From contig JANBQS010000124.1 in the NCBI GenBank assembly GCA_027577415.1, positions 1-31,232 on the forward strand: a stretch of DNA of 31,232 nt, given 5' to 3'. Below the pieces are notes generated by a model, which saw only the letters and a program-made list of their open reading frames with translations, ran no database searches and was not told where the DNA came from. Below are positions 1-10,101 of the stretch, piece by piece (the stretch's first letter is position 1; the number at the start of each line of letters is the position of its first letter). The position numbers and the translations under genes are program-made. This DNA is from Coemansia sp. RSA 922 (Eukaryota > Kickxellomycota > Kickxellomycetes > Kickxellales > Kickxellaceae).

Positions 1-1166
1 TTTGGGTGATCCTATTTTGATGTATTTAGGTATATGTTCTCTACAGAAGTAGAAAACATATATCTAAACACAGCAAAGCCATCCCACCCAAAAAATTCAG
101 AACCCTACAATTCTCTGTCTACTATGAAATTTCTGGATAATCTTTAGATATTTGGACATTTGCACCAATGTGCTTGACCCTCAAAGTCATGGTGCAGTAG
201 CACTAGTCATCAACATTAAAGGTCACCCCATTGGGCGATAGATTGGTCATGTGACCAAAATGTGGGATTGCTTGCCGATGCGATGTGTCAATCCTACACT
301 TTCCAACATCAAGGAGTATCAATCAATCATTGGATCACTTCAGTACCTAGCCTGCGTTTCTCAGCCAGACATTGCCTATGCTGCATCTACTCTTAGTTCA
401 TTCAATGCCAAGCCATCTGTGGTTTATCTCAATATGGCTAAGCATGTATTGTGCTACCCCTAGCATTCTGCAAAGCTGGGCATTACTATAACAATAAAAA
501 AAACGTTGTAAGAGGAAGGAAGAATCTATTCTGCCCTCTTGGTAGTGAGAGGGCTTAATAACAAAACTGTACTAATGTAGAGAGGGCAATCCCTCCCCAA
601 CCATCCATGTTCTGCATCCTCCCAGTGATCAGTCCACATCACGTGATAGTGGCGTGACAATTACTTACTCTTGCTGCAACTTGTCATCTCTCACTGGCAA
701 TACAGATGCTAACTACTTCCACTTGGGTGCTGATTCAGTCAACATTGGTTACGTTTTCAAGATAGCTGGTGGCACAGTAACCTGGAGGTCCAAGAAAGTC
801 AAGTCTGCAATTCCATAGTTGACTGCTGAGGCTGAGCTCTATGCTCTCAATGCTGGAGTATGTGAGTTGCAGTGGATCTGTGATTTGCTTGAAAAACTAC
901 ACATTGATATGCCCAAGCTGACACTACTCTGTGACAACCAAGCTGCAGTTATACTGGCATGGTCTGGATCACTGACTGAGGACAACAAGCACTACTGCTG
1001 CAAACTGCGTTTGCCACACAACCTCTTCCAGCAAGGCATGTTCGAACTTGAGCATGTTTCTTCAACAAGCCGAGCAGCTGACTACTTGACCAAGTCTTTG
1101 GGTCCCTCTCTATTTGAGATGTGTCTTCACCTATGTGGATGTAACTGATACAAGGTCACAGGGAAG
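1..1166 (+). mobile_element. Decayed Ty1/copia retrotransposon, 3' part of pol
   Basis: Two blocks of copia-type pol survive on the plus strand. Positions 251-463 encode the C-terminal part of the reverse transcriptase, with the typical stretch YQSIIGSLQYLACVSQPDIAYA. Positions about 740-1148 encode the RNase H, with GYVFKIAGGTVTWRSKKVKS followed by TAEAELYALNAGV and the CDNQAA and ADYLTKSL motifs. The copy is dead: a TAG interrupts the RNase H at 816-818, the RT frame stops at 463, and the region between the blocks is scrambled. No gag, protease or integrase lies in the window, so the element either continues to the left or is truncated. A polypurine run (cacagggaag) at about 1157-1166 sits just before the probable 3' LTR. 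The family assignment is firm; boundaries are approximate. Confidence 0.85.
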
Positions 1167-1416
1167 TGTTGTTATTGTCAGTTATGCTCTGACCTTGTAA
1201 CACCACTGTTGATCCTTACAAGTTGGGTTAGAGATTGCTGACTCCAGTAAAAACTTTTCTCAAGCTCTAGTTCGCCTCTTGTCTCCTTTGGCTTTTTCTC
1301 TTACTCTCTTATATATATTATCTAAGCTCAAACAATTTTTACATCCAGCTGATTGGAAATAAAAACAGCAAATTGTGCACCTTTTCTCTCCATTTTCCCT
1401 CCACTGGTGATCAACA
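1167..1416 (+). repeat. Probable 3' LTR of the copia element
   Basis: The sequence begins TGTTG immediately after the polypurine tract and could end at CAACA (1412-1416), giving the inverted TG...CA termini expected of a copia LTR and a length of about 250 bp. It contains a TATA-like run (ttatatatatta near 1310). The matching 5' LTR is not in the window and no target-site duplication was confirmed, so the right boundary is a guess. Confidence 0.4.
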
Positions 1417-3393
1417 GCAGCAATTGCTTTTCCTTGTTTCAAAGGACATCCCAGTCTTGCTTCCATGGAAAGGAGACTTTAGCAGCCAGCTAATTGAAAG
1501 TATAAACAGCAAACTTTGCACTTTTCTCCACTATTTCACACCAATTTTACATGCTTGCAGTCAATGGCTGCCATGATAGAGAAATGCTATTGGCTACCAT
1601 CAAAACAATCTTTCTTTGTTGAAGTGCCCAATTCATCTGAAGGACTGCAGGGAATAGTACCATATTTTTTTTACTTGCTTTCTTGCTGCCTTTTTTTGTT
1701 TTGGGCTTTGTTACTGCACTTATATGAATGCCAGGGGAATTGCCCACTTTTTTTTCCTACCCACTACTTTTGATCATCTCTCTAATTCAATATCTACTAG
1801 CGAATTTGAACCAACTATTTGAACAATCTGAAACATGTCAGTACTTAATCACCATTATGATATTGCAAAATTGGGTTATAATAAAATAAAACACTTATTG
1901 AGCGAAAGCATTGCTAAAAGATATAGGGAAATGTAATGTGTGTTTTTCAGACAAAGAAAAACCACCATCAAATTACTAAGCGCCATACTTGGCTTTTAAG
2001 GATTTCTTAGGATGTGTTACATCCTTACGCTGATAGCTGTATGGCCGCCAAAAGCTGCACAGATAAATTGTGCTGACAATCTGCTAATAAGAACACAGGA
2101 TGACAATAGGAGTGTAAAAGTCATGGGGAGCATTCACGAAACAATGAGAAACAAAGGGGTTCAATGAAGCGGCATTCTAGAAGGTGGCTTCAGGGACAGA
2201 TGGTACTTGATCATTGTCATCAATGTGCAGGGATATACTCAGCTGATCCCGAGACACTTCTTGATCCGGATTGATGGCTTGGAGACCATCAGCAGGTCCA
2301 ACGCCCTCCTGGGTTACAGGGGGTGGCCCTCACCCATAGTTAATGCTGTAACAATGACAACTTTAGTTGTGCTTTATCTAATGAAGCTGCCATTGAACAG
2401 GCCTGTGAGTTCCTTGGCAAAAAGCTCAATGGGGATATTGCCCAGTCAGTCAAAGATATGTTGTGTAAAACAATGATAGTGGTAGAGGTAGAGTCAGGGT
2501 TAGATTCAGATTGTTTTTATAAAGTTGGGAAGTGTTGTATTTACGTTTACTGTTTAGAAAGAAAAACTAAATGTTTGAATCATCCTAACATTTGTCACAT
2601 TCTTGTTACTATCAAAGGAATAGTGAATGCAGGTTGTTAGATTTTGAAGCAAAGTGAACTAGCATAGGCTTATAAAATAATGTGTCAATAAATTAATATT
2701 GGAAAGGTTAAAGAAGAGAAGAAAGATGTTAACTGGTCAAACATGCACTATATCCAAAGTGCCAAACAAACCAGTGAACCATGGGAACTGGACTGAGCTG
2801 AGTCAAGACATATGACAATGGTACTGAGATCCAAAAGAGATATTTAACACAGGTAATGAGAATAGGAAAGAGCTAACTGCAAAAGACTTCAAAGTAATCA
2901 GATGTTATGACAATGATCAAGATTATCCTGAAAACAAAGAAGTGTATGATTGTTGTGGAAGACATGAGTGTAAGGGAGAATGTAAAGAGAGTAAAGAAAG
3001 AGATGGTGTGTGAAGACTGTATGTCTAAAGATAGTTACTAGTCAATTAGAGCCCAGTTTCCACATTCTTACGTGTCATATTAAGTAAATATTATAAATGT
3101 ACAGTGTTATTGTTAGAACCTAAATTGGACAACTGAGCACAGTTCTTTTAAATAACCAGGTGGGCTTGGTGCAGTAGTACCCTGTGATAAACAATAGTGA
3201 TTGCCTGAATTGGGAATTAAGGAGCACCACTGCATGACTATAATTTTGGATTAGTAAAATGATGACATTGATTCAGTGTGGTGATCCATGAAGTATTATT
3301 ATGTGTGAGGGTAAGCAACAATGCAAGATTTTTTGATTAGCATAGTTATTTTTTTGATAATATATCCATACAAGCTATTCCAAAAGATTTTAT
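1417..3393. other. Gene-poor AT-rich region with short ORF relics
   Basis: No convincing gene is present in about 2 kb. Three short open stretches look more protein-like than chance but match nothing I recognise. One is about 2345-2640 on plus, containing NEAAIEQACEFLGKKLNGDI. The second is about 2190-2345 on minus, acidic, containing QEVSRDQLSISLHIDDNDQV and resembling a retroelement linker. The third is about 2827-3013 on plus, ending in a Cys-rich segment, YDCCGRHECKGECKESKE. None has a clear start. They are probably relics of transposable elements next to the copia remnant. Confidence 0.4.
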
Positions 3394-4032
3394 TTAAATA
3401 ATGCCAGCAAAGTCTTCGGCTTTGCCAGTAACTAGTAAACCTACGATGAGACCAAACAGACCGATTACACTTCCAAAGATTTCAATGACCAAGATCTTGA
3501 CAAAGAGCTGCTGGTCATGAGCATCAGCAACAGCAGCGTTACTTCCAGTAATACCGACGGCTAATCCACAGATAAGATTGGAGAGACCAACAGCAAGACC
3601 ACCCCAAAAGAGCGAAAAACCAGTGTAGTAGTCTGAGCGCGAAAAGCCCGAGCTAGAGTTAACGGCCTGAATTTTAGCAGAAAAGACAATAGCCATGATA
3701 ACGCCGTAAATAGCAACGACCTCGCAAAAGATGATACTGATTAGGTTCTTTGTTGCAATACGCGGAGTACGCACAGCGCCGCCGAGGATACTAGAGCCAG
3801 CAATAAATATGCCCCAGGCGGCGCCGACCACGCTGAGCCCAATGCAAAATGAAATTCCGTAGAGAGCCCACATGTATGGCGATATGCGCAATAGGTAGCC
3901 GCCGACGTTAAAGCGCTCACCGCGACCAGTCAACAAAAGATAAAGCCCCGCCCAAACGGCTAGCGAGGCGATTGTAGCGCCAAGCAAATTGCGGGCATAT
4001 GAAGAGTAGGAATAAGAGTAATAGGCGGCCAT
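3394..4032 (-). CDS. VMA16: V-type H+-ATPase proteolipid subunit c''
   Basis: This is a 212-aa membrane protein of the V-ATPase proteolipid ring. The ring rotates in the vacuolar membrane and carries protons through the Vo sector. The length and the five-helix layout fit subunit c'' rather than the ~160-aa subunits c and c'. An N-terminal helix (about 16-36) precedes two pairs of transmembrane hairpins. The proton-carrying glutamate is visible at about residue 104 ([18 protein letters not shown]), and a second helix glutamate lies at about 184 ([15 protein letters not shown]), as in yeast Vma16. The Tyr/Ser-rich start [15 protein letters not shown] is a natural N-terminus. The gene is divergent from PCCA across a 253-bp shared promoter region. 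No intron is needed. Confidence 0.95.
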   Translation of the reverse strand: MAAYYSYSYSSYARNLLGATIASLAVWAGLYLLLTGRGERFNVGGYLLRISPYMWALYGISFCIGLSVVGAAWGIFIAGSSILGGAVRTPRIATKNLISIIFCEVVAIYGVIMAIVFSAKIQAVNSSSGFSRSDYYTGFSLFWGGLAVGLSNLICGLAVGITGSNAAVADAHDQQLFVKILVIEIFGSVIGLFGLIVGLLVTGKAEDFAGII

Positions 4033-4285
4033 CTTTGAATAAATTCCTAGTGAAAGAGATTCGACAAATAATGCATAAACAAAATAGTACTAATAAAAGG
4101 AAATGCGCGTTCGTCGGATTCAAATTCTCAATTTGCTGATGGACGGACAACAAAAAGTAATCACTATTTGGATTAAATCACAATCAAGAATAGTTCCCAC
4201 GGATAAGGGTGACTAGAGCGTGTGAAAGCAAAGCGGTTCCTATCTTATCTCTCTTGTATTCATTTTATTTTTATTTTTTATTAAC
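4033..4285. promoter_or_regulatory. Bidirectional promoter region, VMA16/PCCA
   Basis: This 253-bp stretch separates two divergent start codons, so it should hold both promoters. A T-rich run (attttatttttattttttatt) lies directly before the PCCA start. No individual binding site can be assigned with confidence. Confidence 0.5.
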
Positions 4286-6418
4286 ATGTCTGCTATTCTT
4301 TCCGCTCGGGCCTGGCGGCCGACTTTGTTTCTGCGGCTTTACTCGCAAAAGGCCGAGCGCACGTTCGACAAGATCCTCGTTGCCAACCGCGGCGAGATCG
4401 CATGCCGCGTAATGCGCACGGCGCGGCGCATGGGCATCCGCACGGTGGCCGTGTACTCTGACGCCGACGCCGAGGCCGTGTTTGTGCGCGAGGCCGACGA
4501 GGCCGTGCGCGTGGGGGCGGCCCCGTCGACGCAGTCGTACCTGAACATGGACGCCATACTCGACGCCGTGCGGGCCAGCGGCGCGCAGGCAGTCCACCCC
4601 GGCTACGGCTTCCTGTCTGAAAACGCGGCGTTTGTCAAGCAGCTGGCGGCCGCCGGCGTGGCGTTCATCGGGCCTGGGGAGTACGCGCTGGCGGCCATGG
4701 GCGACAAGATCCAGTCCAAGATCATCGCGCGCGAGGCCGGCGTCAGCACCATCCCCGGCTTTGACGGCGTCGTGCGCGATGCTGCGCACGCGGTCGAAAT
4801 CGCCGACGAGATCGGCTACCCGGTCATGCTCAAGGCGTCGGCGGGCGGCGGCGGCAAGGGCATGCGCGTGGCGCACTCGGCGGCGCAGGTGCGCGAGGGC
4901 TTCCAGCTGGCGTCGGACGAGGCGGCCAGCAGCTTCGGCGACCGGCGGCTGCTGGTGGAAAAGTTCATCGAGGAGCCGCGCCACATCGAAATCCAGGTGC
5001 TTGCCGACGGCCTGGGCAACGTGCTGTGGCTGCCCGAGCGCGAGTGCTCGATCCAACGCCGCAACCAAAAGGTCGTCGAGGAGGCGCCCTCCACGCACCT
5101 CGACGCCGCCACCCGCCGCCGCATGGGCGAGCAGGCCGTCGCCCTGGCCCGCTCGGTCGGATACAACAGCGCCGGCACAGTCGAGTTCCTGGTCGACAAG
5201 CACCGCAACTTTTACTTTCTCGAGATGAACACCCGCCTGCAGGTCGAGCACCCGATCACGGAGCTGATCACCGGGCTTGATCTCGTCGAGGAGATGATCC
5301 GCTCGGCAGCAGGGCTCCCGCTGACCACGACCAACCAGGCCGACGTGCGCATGGACGGATGGGCCATTGAGGCGCGAGTCTACGCCGAAGACCCCGAAAA
5401 GTTCCTGCCCAGTATTGGCACCCTGGCAAGGTACCGCGAGCCCGTCTCTGGCCCTGGTGAAAAAGTGCGCTGTGATAGTGGAGTGGCTGAGGGATCGGAG
5501 ATTTCGGTCTACTACGATCCGATGATCAGCAAGCTGTCTGCGCACGGGCCTACTCGCAACGACGCCATTGCTGCCCTGAGCGGCGCCCTGGACCGCTACC
5601 TGATTACTGGCGTCACACACAATATCCCTCTGTTGCGCGATGTCGTCGCCAGCCCCGCCTTTGCTGCCGGCCGCACTTCCACCAGCTTCCTAGCCGAGCA
5701 CTACCCGCACGGTTTCAAGGGCCACCGCCTCGACGAGCGCTCTGCCCCGCAGCTAGCTGCCGCCACATCCGCCTTGCATTATATTCGCAATGCCCGCGAT
5801 AACCCATCAGCAGCAGCATCGGGTCTCGCCGACTATGCTCTGTTACTGCCGCAGCTACTCGACGACGGCTCAGTAGCCAAGCTGGAAGCTCGAGTAAACC
5901 TACAACTACTGTCAGCCACCCTAAACTTGAGCGGTACTAACGATTTCCAAGCAACTGTCAGTAGTGGTCAGCAGCAAAAGACCGTCGTCAACTTTTCTGT
6001 AAAGTGGAATGTCGACCAGCCATTTGCCGATATCGTTTACCAGAAAAACGACAGCAACAACGAGTCTATTTTGTTCTTGGCGCCATTGCCTCTGGGTATG
6101 CGAGTACAGTTCCGAGGCACAAAGTTTGATATTGATGTTTTGAGCCCCGACCAGCGAGAACTACTGCGTCTTATGAAGGAAAAGGAAAAGCTCGATACTT
6201 CAAGGTTGGTTCTTGCCCCTATGCCAGGAACTATCATCTCCGTTGCTGTCAGTGTCGGTGATGTTGTTGCTGAGGGTGCTCAGGTTGCCGTCGTAGAGGC
6301 AATGAAGATGCAGAACGTGTTGCGTGCCCCACGTCCTGGCGTTGTCAAGGCTGTGCATGTCGTGCCTGGTGCCACAGTTTCTGGTGATGATATTTTAGTA
6401 GAACTTTCAGACGATTAA
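4286..6418 (+). CDS. PCCA: Propionyl-CoA carboxylase alpha subunit, mitochondrial
   Basis: This 710-aa protein is the biotin carboxylase and biotin carrier half of propionyl-CoA carboxylase, which converts propionyl-CoA to methylmalonyl-CoA in mitochondria. Residues 1-25 are basic and hydroxylated, as in a matrix targeting signal. The biotin carboxylase domain starts at FDKILVANRGEIACRV (28-42), with the ATP-grasp glycine loop SAGGGGKGMR (185-194) and the EMNTRLQVEHP motif (313-323). The biotinyl domain ends the protein with VVEAMKMQN, the biotinylated lysine being K674. Segments such as TIPGFDGVVRDA, EAASSFGDRRLLVEKFIEEPRHIEIQVL and GFKGHRL resemble animal PCCA more than methylcrotonyl-CoA carboxylase. 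The first ~1 kb is extremely GC-rich and the 3' third much less so. It ends 15 bp from the convergent INTS3 stop. Confidence 0.88.
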   Translation: MSAILSARAWRPTLFLRLYSQKAERTFDKILVANRGEIACRVMRTARRMGIRTVAVYSDADAEAVFVREADEAVRVGAAPSTQSYLNMDAILDAVRASGAQAVHPGYGFLSENAAFVKQLAAAGVAFIGPGEYALAAMGDKIQSKIIAREAGVSTIPGFDGVVRDAAHAVEIADEIGYPVMLKASAGGGGKGMRVAHSAAQVREGFQLASDEAASSFGDRRLLVEKFIEEPRHIEIQVLADGLGNVLWLPERECSIQRRNQKVVEEAPSTHLDAATRRRMGEQAVALARSVGYNSAGTVEFLVDKHRNFYFLEMNTRLQVEHPITELITGLDLVEEMIRSAAGLPLTTTNQADVRMDGWAIEARVYAEDPEKFLPSIGTLARYREPVSGPGEKVRCDSGVAEGSEISVYYDPMISKLSAHGPTRNDAIAALSGALDRYLITGVTHNIPLLRDVVASPAFAAGRTSTSFLAEHYPHGFKGHRLDERSAPQLAAATSALHYIRNARDNPSAAASGLADYALLLPQLLDDGSVAKLEARVNLQLLSATLNLSGTNDFQATVSSGQQQKTVVNFSVKWNVDQPFADIVYQKNDSNNESILFLAPLPLGMRVQFRGTKFDIDVLSPDQRELLRLMKEKEKLDTSRLVLAPMPGTIISVAVSVGDVVAEGAQVAVVEAMKMQNVLRAPRPGVVKAVHVVPGATVSGDDILVELSDD

Positions 6419-6433
6419 AAAAATATATATTAT

Positions 6434-9400
6434 TTATTCGTCATCATCACTTTCTAATGAAGACGAAGATAAAACTGGTGATGAAGATATAATATCTTCT
6501 TGTTCTTCTTCGTCATCATCGTCGGATGTAATGACATTGCGCCGCCGTCGCTTAACCAAACTACTATTGATCCTTGCTCCTTTGCTACGAGTAGTAATAG
6601 AATTACTACGCCGCTTTATCCCACTGCCAGTCTTTTCCTTATCGTCGGCTTCAATAGGCGGAAGTACAAGAGGCTCATCAACAGCCAGGCTTTCCAATGT
6701 CGGTGTAAACAAGTCAGCAACCGACATCTCTGGTGGACTCTTTACCGCAGACCCACCACAGTCTTCTTCTTGTTGTAACAGCAGCTCGGCGATAGTTCGG
6801 TCACAGAACCGTCGTAATTCAAACCGCTCAGTCCACGCATCAACAAGTGCCGATCTATTTGTCGGCGATATAGTAGCTAGTGCTCGACGCAGTACAGTGC
6901 TATCGTTTTGTATCCACGCTGTCAGCACACATCCACATAAATCCGCTCTCTGCTGTTTAACTAGAGTATCGTCGCTAGGCGCTTGGTAATATCGAACCAA
7001 CAGTTTTACTAATCGTGGCGTAGGCGATACAGTACGCAACAATGATAATAGTCCGTTAGCCGCCTCACTATTACTCAAAGGATCGAGTACGGTATCGGAG
7101 CTTTGTAGTAATACACGTCGAGCTACTCGCGAAACAGCCTGCGAATCACCAGCAATTTCGGCTGCTAGCAATTGCCATACACAAACTTGCTCGAATGCAT
7201 CACACTCCATAGTATCAGCAACAACCACAGCTCCTGATGATCCGAATAGCTTCAACATCCCGCGACTAATAAGCGAATTCAGACGATACACCTGTGGCTG
7301 ATCGATAAGTGCAACGACACTACGTACTATATGGGAATTACCAGGCAAATCGATAGGAAACGCGGAATATACGGCAGGCAACATTTCGTAGAATAACGCA
7401 GTGAATCGCTCTTGCAAAATACCCAGATCCCGCGCCAACGCCAACGCCACAGTGCCGCTAGCAAACCGACCGACATAGCGCGAGTACAAGTGAGAAATAT
7501 TAGCATCGACACAGAATAGTAGCCAGCGGAATCCAACGTCCACGCGTGCTCTAGTGAGCTGCACCAAGAGATCCAATACCCGCGAACCCCCGTCATTATC
7601 GGATATAGCCGTAGCCGCAGCAGTTAGAATAGCGTGTAATAGGTCATGCTCTATACCATCAGACTCGCCCATGCGAGCCAACTCGGCATTAGTCTCGATA
7701 TCTTCCAATTCGACACTATCATCATCCAATACGACAAATGCCAAGATACGCGCTACAGCTAGTGTCGATGCTTCTGACTGCGCGAATACGTTGATAATCT
7801 CAGCAGCGGTCTGCAGCGACTTGTTTTCGATAAAATCAGCCAACGTCGAACCAAACACCCACAACGACGGGTCCTCCAGCAACGAATCGCCATCAACAGA
7901 CCAAGGCTCACCGATGTTATCCTCGATTAAGGGCGGCACATCGACAAAATCATCAGAGTCAGAGTCTGAGCAATATTCGTCCGGCATATTCTCCTCTGCC
8001 ACAGTATAAGCCTCATCGTCATCGTGGAACATGCGCGATACGGGGTCGAGAGCAGCCAGATCAACGACTGTTTTGACAACAGGCGGCTCATCATCTAGCA
8101 CAAGCGGTGGCTGTTCACTCGATAGTGACAATGGCGGAATCGACTGTTCAGACTGGCTCACCACCATCCCTTCACTGTCGTCTTGCTCGTTCTCACTGTC
8201 GCTAACACTGCCTCTAGCTCCATCGACATTACTAGTGAGCGATTCTCGTTGGGGCACAAGCTGAGGAAACAGAGTCTGCATGTGTCGCCTAGTAGACCTA
8301 CTAATGCGCGGCTGCTCGTAAATAGGAACCAACGATGGAATAACGCCCTTCTCAACAGCAATACGCATAACCAAACCGACCGATTGACGTATCTGAGGAG
8401 CTAACGACGGAGCATAGGCTTCAGTGACAAAGGCCAAAAATTCGATAAACGACTCTGTCAAAAACGGATACCGATCGACTGAACGCGCCATTATTAGTAC
8501 TCCAGGCTCGACATTCATAATATTATCGGCCTGCGGGTCGTAAAACAGCCAGTCGTAAAATAAAGCCAGCTTGGCATTAGCCGCCGTAACCTGCGACCTC
8601 ACATACCGCAATAAACTACCCAGGAATACGTATCGCTGCACAGTACTAGACCCGAGTACCGCGTTAGACGGGTGGAGTACGCCGCAAATGTACCGGATAA
8701 TGTCCGCATATAAAGTATCAGACTCTGGAGTATTGAGGAACCGGTGCACAAACCACATCAGATTACGCGAGTACCCTGACGCAGGCACATGCTCCAGTAT
8801 GAATAAGAGCCGCGACTCCATAGCAAAACTGACTCGGTTCGCTAAAAACGTACGCGGAGTAGGTACTCGCAATAGCAGCTCAATACCGCCAGCCTGAGCC
8901 AACAGTGGACTAACGTGGTGTGGACGATGGAGCAAGTCGATCCATAGGTCTCTGAACGGCGGGAGTTTTGCTGCGTCCTGCAACATACGCACAAGATCCC
9001 TACCAACCATAGCACAGTCAGTAAAGCGCTCTCGAATCAACCGCACGACAAAGGAACTACTCTGATTACGCAACTCTGAAGGCACTGATCTAGCACCCAA
9101 ATCCAATGTCAATCGACCAAACGCATATGCCGATGTCGCCACCACCGCCGAATGTGCCACCAGCCACTCGTAATTTGATTCAAGTAGATTCAACATCTGC
9201 TGTATAAGCCAGATATTTGGCTGTGTGACGTCGCCACCGCGCATCTGCCGCGTCAACGACAAAACCAAAGCTTCGACACCCGCCGCATTACCGCGTACTA
9301 AAGCTGCTACGGCCCAGAGTAATTGTACGCGTACTTTGTGTCGCAAGAGTGCAAATTTCTGCGACGATGATACTAACTGTAATCGACCTATTGCGTGTGC

Positions 9401-9727
9401 GTAGCCGTCGCGTGCTACCAAACTCAGTTGTCGAAAGTACGACACGCTGACATCGCCAGTCTCTGTTAATACGCCGTATATTAGTCCGTTGACAAGTTCG
9501 CTGTGGCTTTTCATACTTTCCGATGCCCGCTGTTGCAAAATATCGTGCGCCTCGGCTGAGGATTTACCCGAAATAAGCCCCGAAACTACCAAAAAGCAAT
9601 CTACTAGCTCTTGCTGCCACGCTTCTACAACGTCTATAGGCTCCAAGTTAAACAACTGAGGTGTCGCTGGCATCTGACCCACTGCCGACGACGACGAGGA
9701 GTCGGGCGGAGTAAAAAGTTCGGCCAT
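6434..9727 (-). CDS. INTS3: Integrator complex subunit 3 homologue
   Basis: The 1097-aa product matches the Integrator subunit 3 family, a helical-repeat nuclear protein. In animals it works in the Integrator RNA-cleavage complex and in the SOSS single-strand-DNA repair complex. The most diagnostic block is residues 386-431 (KLALFYDWLFYDPQADNIMN, then EPGVLIMARSVDRYPFLTES). The N-terminal half is alpha-helical repeat. A long acidic, Ser-rich linker occupies about residues 500-600. A second helical region follows, then a basic nuclear-localisation cluster (KRRRR) and a very acidic tail (DDDDEEEQED...LESDDDE). The length is close to the ~1040 aa of animal INTS3. The coding frame is uninterrupted. 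The gene is convergent with PCCA, only 15 bp apart, so their 3' UTRs must overlap. Confidence 0.82.
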   Translation of the reverse strand: MAELFTPPDSSSSSAVGQMPATPQLFNLEPIDVVEAWQQELVDCFLVVSGLISGKSSAEAHDILQQRASESMKSHSELVNGLIYGVLTETGDVSVSYFRQLSLVARDGYAHAIGRLQLVSSSQKFALLRHKVRVQLLWAVAALVRGNAAGVEALVLSLTRQMRGGDVTQPNIWLIQQMLNLLESNYEWLVAHSAVVATSAYAFGRLTLDLGARSVPSELRNQSSSFVVRLIRERFTDCAMVGRDLVRMLQDAAKLPPFRDLWIDLLHRPHHVSPLLAQAGGIELLLRVPTPRTFLANRVSFAMESRLLFILEHVPASGYSRNLMWFVHRFLNTPESDTLYADIIRYICGVLHPSNAVLGSSTVQRYVFLGSLLRYVRSQVTAANAKLALFYDWLFYDPQADNIMNVEPGVLIMARSVDRYPFLTESFIEFLAFVTEAYAPSLAPQIRQSVGLVMRIAVEKGVIPSLVPIYEQPRISRSTRRHMQTLFPQLVPQRESLTSNVDGARGSVSDSENEQDDSEGMVVSQSEQSIPPLSLSSEQPPLVLDDEPPVVKTVVDLAALDPVSRMFHDDDEAYTVAEENMPDEYCSDSDSDDFVDVPPLIEDNIGEPWSVDGDSLLEDPSLWVFGSTLADFIENKSLQTAAEIINVFAQSEASTLAVARILAFVVLDDDSVELEDIETNAELARMGESDGIEHDLLHAILTAAATAISDNDGGSRVLDLLVQLTRARVDVGFRWLLFCVDANISHLYSRYVGRFASGTVALALARDLGILQERFTALFYEMLPAVYSAFPIDLPGNSHIVRSVVALIDQPQVYRLNSLISRGMLKLFGSSGAVVVADTMECDAFEQVCVWQLLAAEIAGDSQAVSRVARRVLLQSSDTVLDPLSNSEAANGLLSLLRTVSPTPRLVKLLVRYYQAPSDDTLVKQQRADLCGCVLTAWIQNDSTVLRRALATISPTNRSALVDAWTERFELRRFCDRTIAELLLQQEEDCGGSAVKSPPEMSVADLFTPTLESLAVDEPLVLPPIEADDKEKTGSGIKRRSNSITTRSKGARINSSLVKRRRRNVITSDDDDEEEQEDIISSSPVLSSSSLESDDDE

Positions 9728-10101
9728 ATTAAAGAAATAAAAATAGATAATAAAGAGATGGAAAAAAGAATAAATAAATAGAAATTATTCCAGTACTACC
9801 TCGAGTAATTCTCCAGTTTGTTGTCGCCTTTTTTTCTATTTTGGTAGATCCCTAGTTCGGAATGAACTATTTTAAAGTGTAGGTGGGTGGGTCTTTTTTT
9901 TATTCGCTTTAAAACAAACTTGGATATTTATCCGTCCATGCAGATCGTGCCAAATGTGGGTTATAAAATACAATGTCACGATTGTTTTTAATTAAGGCCC
10001 TGACCAATTTGTAAACTCTAGACTCATAGCCATTACTCCTTTTCTTCTTCTTCCTCTTAACCCTATCTATAAATTTTTTTAAAAATGTATCTTTTTATAT
10101 T
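9728..10101. promoter_or_regulatory. Divergent promoter region, INTS3/DUF3533 gene
   Basis: This 374-bp AT-rich gap separates the INTS3 and DUF3533 start codons. It contains pyrimidine runs (ccttttcttcttcttcctctt near 10040) close to the plus-strand gene and poly-A/T tracts on the INTS3 side. An out-of-frame ATG at 10085 opens a short ORF overlapping the next gene. No other gene is seen. Confidence 0.5.

Noticed and set aside
4632..5228. 198-codon plus-strand frame inside PCCA, very rich in Arg and Ser
   Set aside because: Out-of-frame translation of GC-rich PCCA codons; the in-frame protein is clearly the carboxylase.
4271..5620. 449-codon open frame antisense to PCCA
   Set aside because: It lies wholly opposite the highly GC-rich PCCA 5' half, has no recognisable domain, and its composition (His/Arg/Ala/Val-rich) is that of a GC-driven shadow frame.
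4286..6418. Methylcrotonyl-CoA carboxylase alpha as the identity of this gene
   Set aside because: Several diagnostic segments (TIPGFDGVV, EAASSFGD, GVTHNIPLLRDV, GFKGHRL) match propionyl-CoA carboxylase better; a tree would settle it.
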